The notes under the pieces were generated by a model. It saw only the letters and a list, made by a program, of their open reading frames with translations, was not told where the DNA came from and made no database searches. The position numbers and the translations under genes are program-made. Shown piece by piece: positions 17,474 to 26,342 of a stretch of 64,000 nt of DNA. Positions within the stretch are counted from its first letter, which is position 1, and each line of letters starts with the position of its first letter. The stretch covers positions 3,175,001 to 3,239,000 of the forward strand of contig NC_015703.1 of assembly GCF_000218895.1 (NCBI RefSeq). The letters are read 5' to 3'. The DNA comes from Runella slithyformis DSM 19594 (GTDB lineage: Bacteria > Bacteroidota > Bacteroidia > Cytophagales > Spirosomataceae).

Positions 17474-19243
17474 ATGAAACTTACTGCTTTTTCCACCTCA
17501 ATTTTCTTGTGTGCTTTTTTAGTTTTCGGCACCGCTGCCGGTACAGATTCCACGGTTCAGCAAGTGATGGACAATGTGGTTACGCGGTTGTACCAAAAAC
17601 TGACGCCCGCCCAACTTGATACCATTTCGGAAGCCTACATTCTGCCTTTTCTTTCGGAAGAAGAAAAACAAACCCTCGCCACCCGTTACTGGATGTTTGA
17701 CGTCAATGTACCCGTGGTTGTATCGCTCATGCGCGACCAAGCCCAGAAAGTGCCGCCGTTTTGGTTGGCAAACAGCGGGTTTCAAAAAACAGGTATGTTG
17801 GTTAAAAATGAAGAATACACCTACGAAGTCTGGCAAAAGAAGTTCCCGAAAGGCAAGGTAGCATTGGGCATCAACGGGTTTGACAAGCATCGTCCGGTGT
17901 ATTTTGTTGGGGTAGGGCCGCAGAAAAAAGGGGATAAACTGACTGTCTCAAACGTTTTTCCCGCCAATCAACACATCGAAGCATTGAAAGCAGGGGCCTT
18001 TACGTACCATGATTGGGATGAACTTACGCTCACGGAAGTGCCCCCGGCATTGCAGGGACAGCAATTGTTGACCACCATTCGCGGGCGGGCCCGCGAAGCG
18101 CATTTGGTGAAAGCCTTTCGGCAAACGGAATACCCGGCCGTCAACAAACCCGATCAGTTACTGCTTTCGTGGAGTGCCGACCCTTCTACCACTGTTGACG
18201 TGCAATGGCGTACGCAGGCAGCGGTTAAAACGGGCAAAGTACAGTATTGGAAAAAGAACTCGATCGATACGTTGACTGCCAATGCTTTACCGTTTAAAAT
18301 GGAAGACCGCCTGCTGCGCAACGACCGATACATTCAGCGTTTTACGGCTAAATTAACCCAACTTACGCCTGCCACCGCATACGGGTATCGCGTAGGATCA
18401 CCGGAGAACGGGTGGTCAGAAGTGGCTTCATTCAAAACCCAAGCAGCCGCTTCGGAAGCGTTTTCGTTCATTTGGTTTGGCGATACGCACAAATCGCCCG
18501 AATGGGGGAATATGGCCCGTAAGACATTGGAGCGCCACCCCGAAATTTCGTTTTATTCCGTCATCGGCGATCTGGTCAGCACCGGCCTTGACCGCAATGA
18601 ATGGGACGAGTTTTTTCATCATTCGGGAAACATCTTCAGTCACAAGCCTTTTATGCCCATTCCCGGCAATCACGACAGTCAGGACGGATTGGGTGCGGCG
18701 ATGTATCAAAACCTGTTCAGCCTGCCCGTCAATGGTCCCGACCAATTGTCGTCTGAACGGACCTACGCATTCAATTACCAAAATGCCCTCTTCCTCATGC
18801 TGGATGCCACATCGCCCATTGATGCGCAAACAGCTTGGATTGAAAAGCAACTTTCGCAAACCAAGGCCCAATGGAAGTTTGTGATGCTGCATTTCCCGCC
18901 TTACAATTTTGAAGAAGATTATGCGCAAATCCGTAAAGAATGGGGTGTGCTATTTGACCGTTATCACGTTGATATGGTCATGAGCGGGCACGTGCATTAC
19001 TACATGCGCAGCAAACCGATGTACGCCGAAAAACCCGTGGATTCTCCCGCCAAAGGCACCATCTACACCATTTCCATCAGCATTCCGAGCCACCACAAAA
19101 ACTGGCCCGAAGAACCCTACGCAGCGGCACGTTTTCAGAGCGGCCCTGTGTACCAGCATATCCGTATCGACCAAAACAAATTGAGCCTGCGCTGTCTGGA
19201 TGAGAGCGGCAAGGTGAAGGATGAATTAACGATCGTGAAATAA
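17474..19243 (+). CDS. Secreted purple-acid-phosphatase-like metallophosphoesterase
   Basis: 589 residues with a signal peptide ending near GTAAG (residue 23). The C-terminal half is a calcineurin-like metallophosphoesterase: WFGDTH (Asp337, His339), IGDLVSTG, GNHD (398-401), LHFPPY and GHVHYY supply the dinuclear-metal ligands. Before it, about 225-320, is a fibronectin-like PAP N-terminal domain (DQLLLSWSADPSTTVDVQWR; LTPATAYGYRVG). The first 200 residues are an extra region I do not recognise. With the upstream GDPD enzymes it could release phosphate from the phosphomonoesters they produce (inference). Confidence 0.87.
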   Translation: MKLTAFSTSIFLCAFLVFGTAAGTDSTVQQVMDNVVTRLYQKLTPAQLDTISEAYILPFLSEEEKQTLATRYWMFDVNVPVVVSLMRDQAQKVPPFWLANSGFQKTGMLVKNEEYTYEVWQKKFPKGKVALGINGFDKHRPVYFVGVGPQKKGDKLTVSNVFPANQHIEALKAGAFTYHDWDELTLTEVPPALQGQQLLTTIRGRAREAHLVKAFRQTEYPAVNKPDQLLLSWSADPSTTVDVQWRTQAAVKTGKVQYWKKNSIDTLTANALPFKMEDRLLRNDRYIQRFTAKLTQLTPATAYGYRVGSPENGWSEVASFKTQAAASEAFSFIWFGDTHKSPEWGNMARKTLERHPEISFYSVIGDLVSTGLDRNEWDEFFHHSGNIFSHKPFMPIPGNHDSQDGLGAAMYQNLFSLPVNGPDQLSSERTYAFNYQNALFLMLDATSPIDAQTAWIEKQLSQTKAQWKFVMLHFPPYNFEEDYAQIRKEWGVLFDRYHVDMVMSGHVHYYMRSKPMYAEKPVDSPAKGTIYTISISIPSHHKNWPEEPYAAARFQSGPVYQHIRIDQNKLSLRCLDESGKVKDELTIVK

Positions 19244-19323
19244 AAAGACCGCTCCGAGGCAGTAGTTTTCAGGTAAATTCGTTGAATCCCTGTACCTTTA
19301 GTGTTTATTTTAATGACTTAGGT

Positions 19324-20652
19324 ATGACTTTCGAAGAATTAAATCTCCATAAACCACTCCTCAACGCTATCAATGACCTGGGCTTTACAACGCCTACTGC
19401 CATTCAGCAGAAGGTATTTTCGGTGGTAATGTCGGGACAGGATGTATACGGGATCGCGCAAACGGGTACGGGAAAAACCCTGGCGTATCTGTTGCCCTGC
19501 CTGCGGCAATTTGTGTTTTCCAAAGAAAAAAATCCGCAGATAATTATTTTGGTCCCTACCCGTGAGCTGGTAGTGCAGGTGGTGGAATCGGTCAAAAAAC
19601 TGACCCCCTACATGAGCGTGGTAACGGTAGGCGTTTACGGCGGCGTAAACATGAAGCCGCAGGTAGCGGAGGTATCGCAGGGGGTGGATGTATTGGTGGC
19701 TACGCCGGGACGACTGGTCGATATGCTGTCGAGCGGGGTGATCAAGCCCAAAGCCGTGAAAAAGCTGATCCTCGACGAAGCCGACGAAATGCTGAATCTG
19801 GGCTTTCGGGCGCAGTTGAAGCTCATCTTGGATACCCTGCCCCAAAAACGCCAAAACCTTCTGTTTTCGGCTACCATCACCGACGAAGTAGAGCAGTTGA
19901 TGCAGGAATATTTTAACCATCCCGTCAAAGTGGAAGCTACGCCTGCCGGAACGCCGTTGGAGAATATCTACCAAATGGCGTATCAGGTGCCCAATTTTTA
20001 CACTAAAGTAAACCTGCTCGAACTGCTTCTCGGCCACGACCCCGACATGGTCAAAGTGCTGGTCTTTGCGGCAACCAAGTCCTTAGCCAATCAATTGTTT
20101 GAGCAACTGGAAAAGCAATTTGGCGAAACGGTCAGCGTGATTCACTCCAACAAAGCCCAGATGCAGCGTTTTGAGGCCGTTAATCGCTTTCAGTGCGGTG
20201 CGTGTCGTGTGCTTATTGCTACCGACGTTATTGCGCGCGGATTGGATGTGTCGGAAGTATCGCACGTCATTAATTTTGATCTGCCCGAATTGCCCGAAAC
20301 CTACATTCACCGCATCGGTCGTACGGGTCGGGTGGATAAAAAAGGCATTGCCATCAGTTTTATTACCGAAAAAGAAAAAGAGCAGCAGGAAGCCATCGAA
20401 GCCCTGATGAAACAGCCGATTCCGATGCGTCCGTTGCCCAAATTACTCGAAATTTCGGATGAACTGACTCCCGAAGAAAGAGACACCGGCTATACCAAGA
20501 TCATCAGCGTCAAGATCGTGAAGAGTGATACGTTTGGCGGGGCGTTTCACGAAAAAACCGAAAAGAACCAAAAGGTAAACGTGCGCCGCAATCACGCCAA
20601 AGAAATGATGAAAAAGTACGGTAAGCCGATTCGGAAAACCCGAAAATCATAA
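19324..20652 (+). CDS. DEAD-box ATP-dependent RNA helicase
   Basis: 442 residues from ATG 19324; an in-frame TTG at 19282 would add 14 atypical residues, and the family start is MTFEELNL. All helicase motifs are present: the Q-motif region GFTTPTAIQQ, AQTGTGKT (I), PTRELV (Ia), TPGRL (Ib), DEAD (II), SAT (III), ATDVIARGLD (V) and HRIGRTGR (VI). A short basic tail follows (KKYGKPIRKTRKS). The protein is cytoplasmic, acting on RNA folding, ribosome assembly or turnover. It looks unrelated to the exported hydrolases on its left and is closed by its own terminator. Confidence 0.95.
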   Translation: MTFEELNLHKPLLNAINDLGFTTPTAIQQKVFSVVMSGQDVYGIAQTGTGKTLAYLLPCLRQFVFSKEKNPQIIILVPTRELVVQVVESVKKLTPYMSVVTVGVYGGVNMKPQVAEVSQGVDVLVATPGRLVDMLSSGVIKPKAVKKLILDEADEMLNLGFRAQLKLILDTLPQKRQNLLFSATITDEVEQLMQEYFNHPVKVEATPAGTPLENIYQMAYQVPNFYTKVNLLELLLGHDPDMVKVLVFAATKSLANQLFEQLEKQFGETVSVIHSNKAQMQRFEAVNRFQCGACRVLIATDVIARGLDVSEVSHVINFDLPELPETYIHRIGRTGRVDKKGIAISFITEKEKEQQEAIEALMKQPIPMRPLPKLLEISDELTPEERDTGYTKIISVKIVKSDTFGGAFHEKTEKNQKVNVRRNHAKEMMKKYGKPIRKTRKS

Positions 20653-20665
20653 ACCTTTTCTTGCC

Positions 20666-20696
20666 GAGGGGGGTGTTTTCACCACCCTCTTTTTTT
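20666..20696 (+). terminator. Rho-independent terminator of the DEAD-box gene
   Basis: A 10-bp stem with one mismatch (20666-20675 with 20680-20689) and a TTTT loop is followed by seven T, 13 bases after the stop codon. Confidence 0.88.
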
Positions 20697-20843
20697 GTCA
20701 TTTCTGTCATGCAGCGTTCTTTCTTTATTTCTGAGACAAAACCGAATCAGCGCCGGCTTTAACATAGGGCTAAAAACAAGTAAATAGGTACCCAAAACAC
20801 CTTCTTAACCAAAAGAGAAACTACAGTTCCCCGGTGGAAGGTT

Positions 20844-23174
20844 ATGACGGTACGGTTACGAAATTTGGCCTTATTGGCCACGGCAGCAGTTATTTTGGCG
20901 GCAGGTTTCCCTTCGGGCAAAGAAGACATTCAGCGTCCGCTTGACGTGTGGGCCATTCGTTCGGTGCTCGACAAAAAGCCCCGTATGTTGACCTTGGCCC
21001 TGGATAAGGAATGCTACGCCGCCTACGATCTGGCCAAAGGCAAATTATACAAGGTCTGGAAAGGCGGGATCACGCTGGAAGGAGCAGCCTACACCAATAA
21101 AAAAGACATTCAGCCGGGTTCGTGGGGGACGGCCTACCTGTGGGATAGTTTATCCGCGTCGTCGTGGCGTGTCAGCATTCGCGGCAAAGAAGAACCTGCG
21201 CGGGTGCTGTACAAAGGCTACGCGTTCAGAAATCAACAAATTTACCTGCATTTTGCGTTAGTGCTCTCCTCAAAAGACACCGTTCTCGTGACGGAGCGCC
21301 CCGAATTTGTGCGCAATACCGCCGGGAAGCCCGGATTGGAAAGAATGTTTACCACCTCAGCCGTTCCGGAAGGCGTGACCGTTTCTTTACAAACATTCGA
21401 GGGAATAAGGGCATTGCCTTCCAACAAAACAACTTACCTAACCACGTATTTTGAATCCCTGCCCGAGCAGTTTCCGCCGCAGCCCGTCGTCGGGGCCGTA
21501 CATCCCGGACGGGCGCTGATGGACAAAAGCGATTGCTTTGTGTGCCATAAAACAGACGAAAATGAAGTGGGGCCGGCGTTTCAGCGCGTGGCGCAGCGAT
21601 ATCCCAACAACCCGAAATCGGTAGAGGTATTGATCAATAAGATCAGGGAAGGCGGCACGGGCGTGTGGGGTACCGGCGTCATGAATTCGCACGCCCTGCT
21701 GACCGAGCCGGAACTGAAGTCCATGGTCAGTTATATTTTTACGCTGAAACCCAAAGAGATCATTGCTCAAAAACCCGTGAACCAACCCAAAAAAGAGCCG
21801 GCAGTGCCACGCTCAACTTCACCGGGGTTTGGCGCACCGCTCGACAAAGTGCACCCAAGCTATGACCTCCAAACATTGCACACCCAAAACTTCAAACCCC
21901 GCGTGGGGGCATTGGCGTTTAAACCCGACGGGCGACTTTTGGTCAGCACCTGGGACGAAGTGGGCGGAGTGTACCTGCTGGACAATGTCGCTACCGGAGA
22001 TACCAACAAAATTACCGTCAAACGCATTGCCTCTGGATTGGCCGAGCCGCTGGGCATGGAAGTGGTCAACGGCGATATCTATGTTTTGCAAAAACACGAA
22101 TTGACCCGACTCATCGATACCGATGGCGACGAGATCATTGATGAATACCGCGCCGTGTGCAACAGTTGGGGCGTAACGGCCGATTTCCACGAGTTTGCCT
22201 TCGGGTTGGTGTACAAAGAAGGATATTTCTACGTGACGCTCTCGATGGCGATGCGCCTCAAACCCGACGAAAAGCAACTGCCCGACCGAGGGCGCACCCT
22301 CAAAATCGCCCCAAACGGCAGTTTTGAATCCGTCAATTACGGCCTGCGCACGCCCAACGGCATTGGGTTGGGGGTAGATAACGAACTCTTTGTGACCGAT
22401 AATCAGGGGCAGTGGCTGCCCGGCAATAAATTCATCCACGTCAAAAAAGGAGAATACAACGGCATGGCGTGGGGCTGGCTCAGCGACGAACCCGCTCCGC
22501 GCATGGTGCCGCCCGCGATTTGGCTGCCCGAAGATGAGATCGGCAATTCGCCGTCGGAGCCCGTTTTGATACCCGATGGTCCCTACAAAGGCCAAATGCT
22601 GCACGGGGATGTGACCCACGGCGGCATTCAGCGCGATTTTCTGGAAAAGATCAACGGCGAATACCAGGGCGCAGTGTTTCGGTTCTCGCAGGGATTTGAA
22701 GCGGGCGTCAATCGGCTGCGTTGGGGACCGGACGGCGCATTGTATGTAGGAGAAGTAGGCATGATTGGCGGAGGCTGGAGCTGGAAAGACCGCGTACGGG
22801 GGTTGCAGAAACTGAAATACAACGGTAAAAGTACCTTTGAAATGTTGGCCGTGCGTGCCCAACCGCAGGGGTTTGAAATCGAATTTACGGAGCCGCTCAA
22901 CGAAGGGCAAAAGCTGCGCCCCGCTGATTTTCTGATTCATCAATGGTGGTACCTGCCCACAAAAAATTACGGCGGTCCCAAAATGGACCTGACCGCAATG
23001 ACGGTCCGGAAACTCACCGTTTCTGAAGACCGAAAGCGGATTTTTCTCGAAATTCCGAACCTGAAAAAAGAACACGTCGTCTATTTTCGATTGCCGGATG
23101 CGCTCAAAAGCCATCGCGGCCAATCGCTGTGGTCGTCGGAGGCGTGGTATACATTAAACAATATTCCGAACTGA
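20844..23174 (+). CDS. Exported cytochrome c / sorbosone-dehydrogenase-like beta-propeller protein
   Basis: 776 residues. The signal segment is LALLATAAVILAAG (8-21). Residues about 35-205 are an unrecognised beta-rich region. A class I cytochrome c domain follows (about 222-310) with heme-binding CFVCH (231-235) and a likely axial Met280 in GTGVMNSH. Residues about 345-640 form a propeller of the glucose/sorbosone dehydrogenase type (RVGALAFKPDGRLLVSTWD, RTPNGIGLGVDNELFVTDNQG, NRLRWGPDGALYVGE). A C-terminal beta domain of about 110 residues closes the protein. It is expected to be a periplasmic redox enzyme or its scaffold, passing electrons to the attached cytochrome. It is followed after four bases by an exported enolase-superfamily gene, so the two form an operon. 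The substrate is unknown, possibly a carbohydrate. Confidence 0.87.
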   Translation: MTVRLRNLALLATAAVILAAGFPSGKEDIQRPLDVWAIRSVLDKKPRMLTLALDKECYAAYDLAKGKLYKVWKGGITLEGAAYTNKKDIQPGSWGTAYLWDSLSASSWRVSIRGKEEPARVLYKGYAFRNQQIYLHFALVLSSKDTVLVTERPEFVRNTAGKPGLERMFTTSAVPEGVTVSLQTFEGIRALPSNKTTYLTTYFESLPEQFPPQPVVGAVHPGRALMDKSDCFVCHKTDENEVGPAFQRVAQRYPNNPKSVEVLINKIREGGTGVWGTGVMNSHALLTEPELKSMVSYIFTLKPKEIIAQKPVNQPKKEPAVPRSTSPGFGAPLDKVHPSYDLQTLHTQNFKPRVGALAFKPDGRLLVSTWDEVGGVYLLDNVATGDTNKITVKRIASGLAEPLGMEVVNGDIYVLQKHELTRLIDTDGDEIIDEYRAVCNSWGVTADFHEFAFGLVYKEGYFYVTLSMAMRLKPDEKQLPDRGRTLKIAPNGSFESVNYGLRTPNGIGLGVDNELFVTDNQGQWLPGNKFIHVKKGEYNGMAWGWLSDEPAPRMVPPAIWLPEDEIGNSPSEPVLIPDGPYKGQMLHGDVTHGGIQRDFLEKINGEYQGAVFRFSQGFEAGVNRLRWGPDGALYVGEVGMIGGGWSWKDRVRGLQKLKYNGKSTFEMLAVRAQPQGFEIEFTEPLNEGQKLRPADFLIHQWWYLPTKNYGGPKMDLTAMTVRKLTVSEDRKRIFLEIPNLKKEHVVYFRLPDALKSHRGQSLWSSEAWYTLNNIPN

Positions 23175-23178
23175 TCTC

Positions 23179-24567
23179 ATGGACTTTTTTAAAAATCATC
23201 CCCTTAACCGGCGAGCATTTATGAAGTATACCGGCAGTGCAGCGGCCTTGGGCCTGACGGAACCGATCGTCGCCCAACCCCAAGAAAAGACGATTAGGAT
23301 CAAAAATGTGGATGCCAATTTTGAACGAGAACCGCTGAATGCCTACCGTTTCAAAGGCGGTGCCATCACCGACAGTTGGCAGGTAGCGGCCATGCTGGAA
23401 TCGGATTCGGGGGTACGAAAGATAGGTTTAGGCACGCAGGGCGTGCTGTGGTCGGATGCGCGGGTGGCGGCGGGACACTCCGAAAGCGCCGGCAATGCCC
23501 TCATGTACGCCATGAGCGAACGCGCGTTGCAGATCATCAAAGGTACCTCTTTCACCAATCCCGTCGAGTTGATGGAAAAGGTCCTGCCGGAAGTGCTGGA
23601 CTATGGCAAAAAGATCACGGGTGTGCCGGACCTTCGCAAGACCTTCGCCCTCAATGCCTTGGTGTGCGTGGACAATGCTGCCTGGCTGCTGTACGCCCAC
23701 GAGAATAATCTAAAAACCTTTGATGAAATGATACCGGCAGCGTATCGGCCGGGGCTGTCTTACCGGCACGATAAAGTGGCGAGCATTCCGTCGTTCAGCG
23801 TCGGTACCACCACGGAGCGGATCAAAGCTGCTGCCGATGAAGGCTATTTTATCCTGAAACTCAAAACGGGTGCGGCGGGTACGCAGAAAGAAATGCTGGA
23901 AAAAGACCTTGAATTTTTGACCGCGCTGCACAAGACCATCGGGCATTACGAAACGCCCTATACCAAAAGCGGCAAAATCCCGTATTATTTTGACGCCAAC
24001 GGCCGTTACGAACACAAAGACACCTTGCTGCGGTTTTTGGACCACGCCAAAAAGATCGGCGCGTTTGATCAAATTGCTGTGGTTGAAGAGCCGTTTGCCG
24101 AAAACAACGAGGTGTATGTCGGTGATTTCGGCGTACGCATCGCGGCCGACGAAAGCGCCCACACGGTCGAAGATGCCGCCCGCCGCATTGAACAGGGCTA
24201 TTCGGCCATTGCGGTAAAGGCCATCGCCAAAACCCTGAGCATGACGATGAAAATTGCGCAGCTGGCGTACGAAAAAAACATTCCCTGTTTCTGTGCTGAC
24301 CTGACGGTGAGCCCGATTCTGGTGGATTGGAACAAGTCCGTAGCGGCGCGATTGCCGCCGTTTCCCAACATGTCGATCGGCTTGCAGGAAACCAACGGAC
24401 ATCAGTATTACAAAAACTGGGATCGGCTCATGAGTTATCACCCCAAAGCCGGCAGTACATGGACAAAAACGGTGAAAGGTGTCTACCCAACCGATGCGTC
24501 TTTCTACTCCCAAAGCGCGGGAATTTTTGAGCCTTCCGCGCATTATGAAGCGTTGTTTCCGAAATAA
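23179..24567 (+). CDS. Tat-exported enolase-superfamily (mandelate racemase/epimerase-like) enzyme
   Basis: 462 residues. The N-terminus NRRAFMKYTGSAAALG is a twin-arginine-type signal, so the folded enzyme is probably exported. The TIM barrel keeps the superfamily residues: KLK (Lys227, Lys229), a metal ligand Asp272 in YYFDANG, Glu303/304 in VVEEPF, Asp324 in IAADES, and Lys347 in AVKAIAK. With lysines on both faces it fits the muconate-lactonising/dipeptide-epimerase type. Reactions in this superfamily start with proton abstraction next to a carboxylate. It is translationally close-coupled to the cytochrome/propeller gene, and the two may act on the same periplasmic acid-sugar or dipeptide-like compound (inference). 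Confidence 0.85.
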   Translation: MDFFKNHPLNRRAFMKYTGSAAALGLTEPIVAQPQEKTIRIKNVDANFEREPLNAYRFKGGAITDSWQVAAMLESDSGVRKIGLGTQGVLWSDARVAAGHSESAGNALMYAMSERALQIIKGTSFTNPVELMEKVLPEVLDYGKKITGVPDLRKTFALNALVCVDNAAWLLYAHENNLKTFDEMIPAAYRPGLSYRHDKVASIPSFSVGTTTERIKAAADEGYFILKLKTGAAGTQKEMLEKDLEFLTALHKTIGHYETPYTKSGKIPYYFDANGRYEHKDTLLRFLDHAKKIGAFDQIAVVEEPFAENNEVYVGDFGVRIAADESAHTVEDAARRIEQGYSAIAVKAIAKTLSMTMKIAQLAYEKNIPCFCADLTVSPILVDWNKSVAARLPPFPNMSIGLQETNGHQYYKNWDRLMSYHPKAGSTWTKTVKGVYPTDASFYSQSAGIFEPSAHYEALFPK

Positions 24568-24580
24568 ATTTATTTCTTTT

Positions 24581-24693
24581 CCCGCAGATTTTCGCTGATT
24601 GAACAGCCTCGCAGCCGCGGACGGTCGCTGATTTACGCAGAAGTAAAAATCAGCGCGAATCAGCGGGTAATTAAATCAGCGAAAATCTGCGGG
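24581..24693. repeat. 20-bp inverted repeat with nested copies between convergent genes
   Basis: Arms 24581-24600 and 24674-24693 are perfect inverse complements. The loop holds further copies of the core AATCAGCG and its complement CGCTGATT, for example around 24629 and 24649. The element fills almost the whole gap between two converging genes. It may terminate both transcripts or be a dispersed extragenic palindrome. Confidence 0.75.
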
Positions 24694-24695
24694 AA

Positions 24696-25805
24696 TTATA
24701 CCTTCACAAAGATTTTGTGGCGGTACATCACATACAGGACCAGCCACACCAAAATCAGCCCGCCCAGGGCGTTGAATACTTCGTGCCATTTTTCGGGGGC
24801 GTGGCCGTACAATCCCGCAAAGAGCAGCCGCGACGATTCGCCGAAGTCCACAAAGCGACAGGCCAGGTAAATCACCAGTGAATTCATCCCGATGACCTTG
24901 AAGAAAAAAGCCCATTTGGTGAATTTCAACACGTCCATTATTCCGTAAAATAGGGCCACCAACAGGCTGGCCATGCCGGCCGTGAGCAGAATGAACGAAC
25001 TCGACCAAAGGTGTTTGTTGATCGGAAAAACCGTGGCCCATGCCAAACCTGCCGCGATTCCGATCACCCCCATGCCCGCCAGTCGAATCAATTTGATGTT
25101 GGCGGTGGTTTTGTCCAACAATATTTTTCCCGCCAGACTGCCGAAAATGGTCAGACAGGTAGCCGAAAGCTGGGTGGTCATGGCGAGTTCGTCGTAAGTG
25201 GTTTGTTTGAGGCGTCCCGGCATAAAGGCGCGGTCGATCCAGCCCACGAGGTTGCCCTCAAAGCTAAGGTTGCCGCCGCCGTAATCACCGACGGAAATCA
25301 GCATCAAGGCCGCGTAATACAGTCCGAGAATGGTAAAAGCGACGATCAGCTGCGTTTTCCAACCGGTGTTGAGATACAGGATCGCCACCAAAAAGGTAGC
25401 GATACCGATACGGCCGAGCACCGTTCCGTAACGGATATGCGCGGGATCGAGAATGTCAATAGGGGCGTTTTTGTCCAGCAGTCCCAGAAAGAACAAAATA
25501 AGCATTCGTTTGAACACTTTTTCCATTAGCTTGTATTGGGGGATTCCTTTGGCGATGCCGTTTTTGAGGCTGATGGAAAGGGAAACGCCCGCCATGAACA
25601 GAAACAGCGGGAAGATGAAATCGTAGAAGGTAAAACCGTCCCAGTCGGGATGGTGAAACTGCGCCGCAACGGCATTCAGAAGGGCGCTGTCGGTTTTACC
25701 GCCCATCAATGAAAGAAAGGCCCCGCCGCCGGAGATCATGAGCATGTCAAAGCCGCGCAGCGCGTCGAGCGAGGCTAAGCGGCTTGGATGTGTGGCAGAA
25801 TGCAT
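24696..25805 (-). CDS. DUF5009/HGSNAT-like multi-pass membrane protein
   Basis: 369 residues. The opening RLASLDALRGFDMLMISGGG is the hallmark of the DUF5009 / heparan-alpha-glucosaminide N-acetyltransferase-related family (NagX type), followed by DFIFPLFLFMAGVSLSISL. Roughly ten hydrophobic segments are spread through the chain, and the protein ends with VMYRHKIFVKV. Such proteins are thought to acylate sugars across the inner membrane, and the family is common in Bacteroidetes glycan loci. It is transcribed towards the enolase-superfamily gene and ends at the inverted repeat. The function in this organism is inferred from family only. Confidence 0.85.
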   Translation of the reverse strand: MHSATHPSRLASLDALRGFDMLMISGGGAFLSLMGGKTDSALLNAVAAQFHHPDWDGFTFYDFIFPLFLFMAGVSLSISLKNGIAKGIPQYKLMEKVFKRMLILFFLGLLDKNAPIDILDPAHIRYGTVLGRIGIATFLVAILYLNTGWKTQLIVAFTILGLYYAALMLISVGDYGGGNLSFEGNLVGWIDRAFMPGRLKQTTYDELAMTTQLSATCLTIFGSLAGKILLDKTTANIKLIRLAGMGVIGIAAGLAWATVFPINKHLWSSSFILLTAGMASLLVALFYGIMDVLKFTKWAFFFKVIGMNSLVIYLACRFVDFGESSRLLFAGLYGHAPEKWHEVFNALGGLILVWLVLYVMYRHKIFVKV

Positions 25806-25887
25806 GTGTCAGGAGATAGGTTTAGAGATCTATAAACCTATAAATCCGGTTGCGGCCTTTTTTACTATTCATTACCGCAACAATGTC

Positions 25888-26280
25888 CTACATTTCTCTG
25901 ATCTCTTTGTCTTTGACGGTCATTTCCCAGTCGCCGAAACTGCCGTAGAGCACAAAAGAGCCGAAACGAAATTTGTCCACGATCTCCGTGCCTTTCGATA
26001 CGCTGTCATAAAAGTCCTTGTCTACGGGAAGCTCAAAATCAATGGCATTGACGGCGTTTTTGATGTGCTTTTTGATGCTGAGCGTAAAGTTGGCCTGTTT
26101 CAACCGAATTTTGAGAATGTATCGTACTTTCTTCTCGGATTGCAGGGCGTTCAGTTTCTGCAACTGCGCTTTCAGGTCAAGGTTTTCATTCTTCAGACGT
26201 TCCAGTTCGGCGGCATCACCGCCGCAGGCCGATAGGGTAAGGGTAAACAGGCAGAAATAAAGGGAGACAAGGCGTTTCAT
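25888..26280 (-). CDS. Small hypothetical lipoprotein with coiled-coil segment
   Basis: 130 residues from the ATG whose complement ends at 26280; an upstream TTG in frame is less likely. The leader MKRLVSLYFCLFTLTLSAC ends in a lipobox (LTLSAC). A short coiled coil follows (ELERLKNENLDLKAQLQKLNALQ), then a beta-rich domain with KVRYILKIRLKQANFTLS and FVLYGSFGDWEM. I recognise no named family. It lies between two minus-strand genes with gaps under 90 bases and may share their transcript. Confidence 0.7.
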   Translation of the reverse strand: MKRLVSLYFCLFTLTLSACGGDAAELERLKNENLDLKAQLQKLNALQSEKKVRYILKIRLKQANFTLSIKKHIKNAVNAIDFELPVDKDFYDSVSKGTEIVDKFRFGSFVLYGSFGDWEMTVKDKEIREM

Positions 26281-26342
26281 TCGTTGTTTTTTCAAATGTA
26301 AATCAATTTCGGGACAACGGAGGGAGGGGTAAAAAGCGTATT

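Noticed and set aside
21819-23123. 434-codon open frame on - opposite the cytochrome/propeller gene
   Set aside because: Shadow frame of a G+C-rich gene; its composition and lack of motifs do not support coding.
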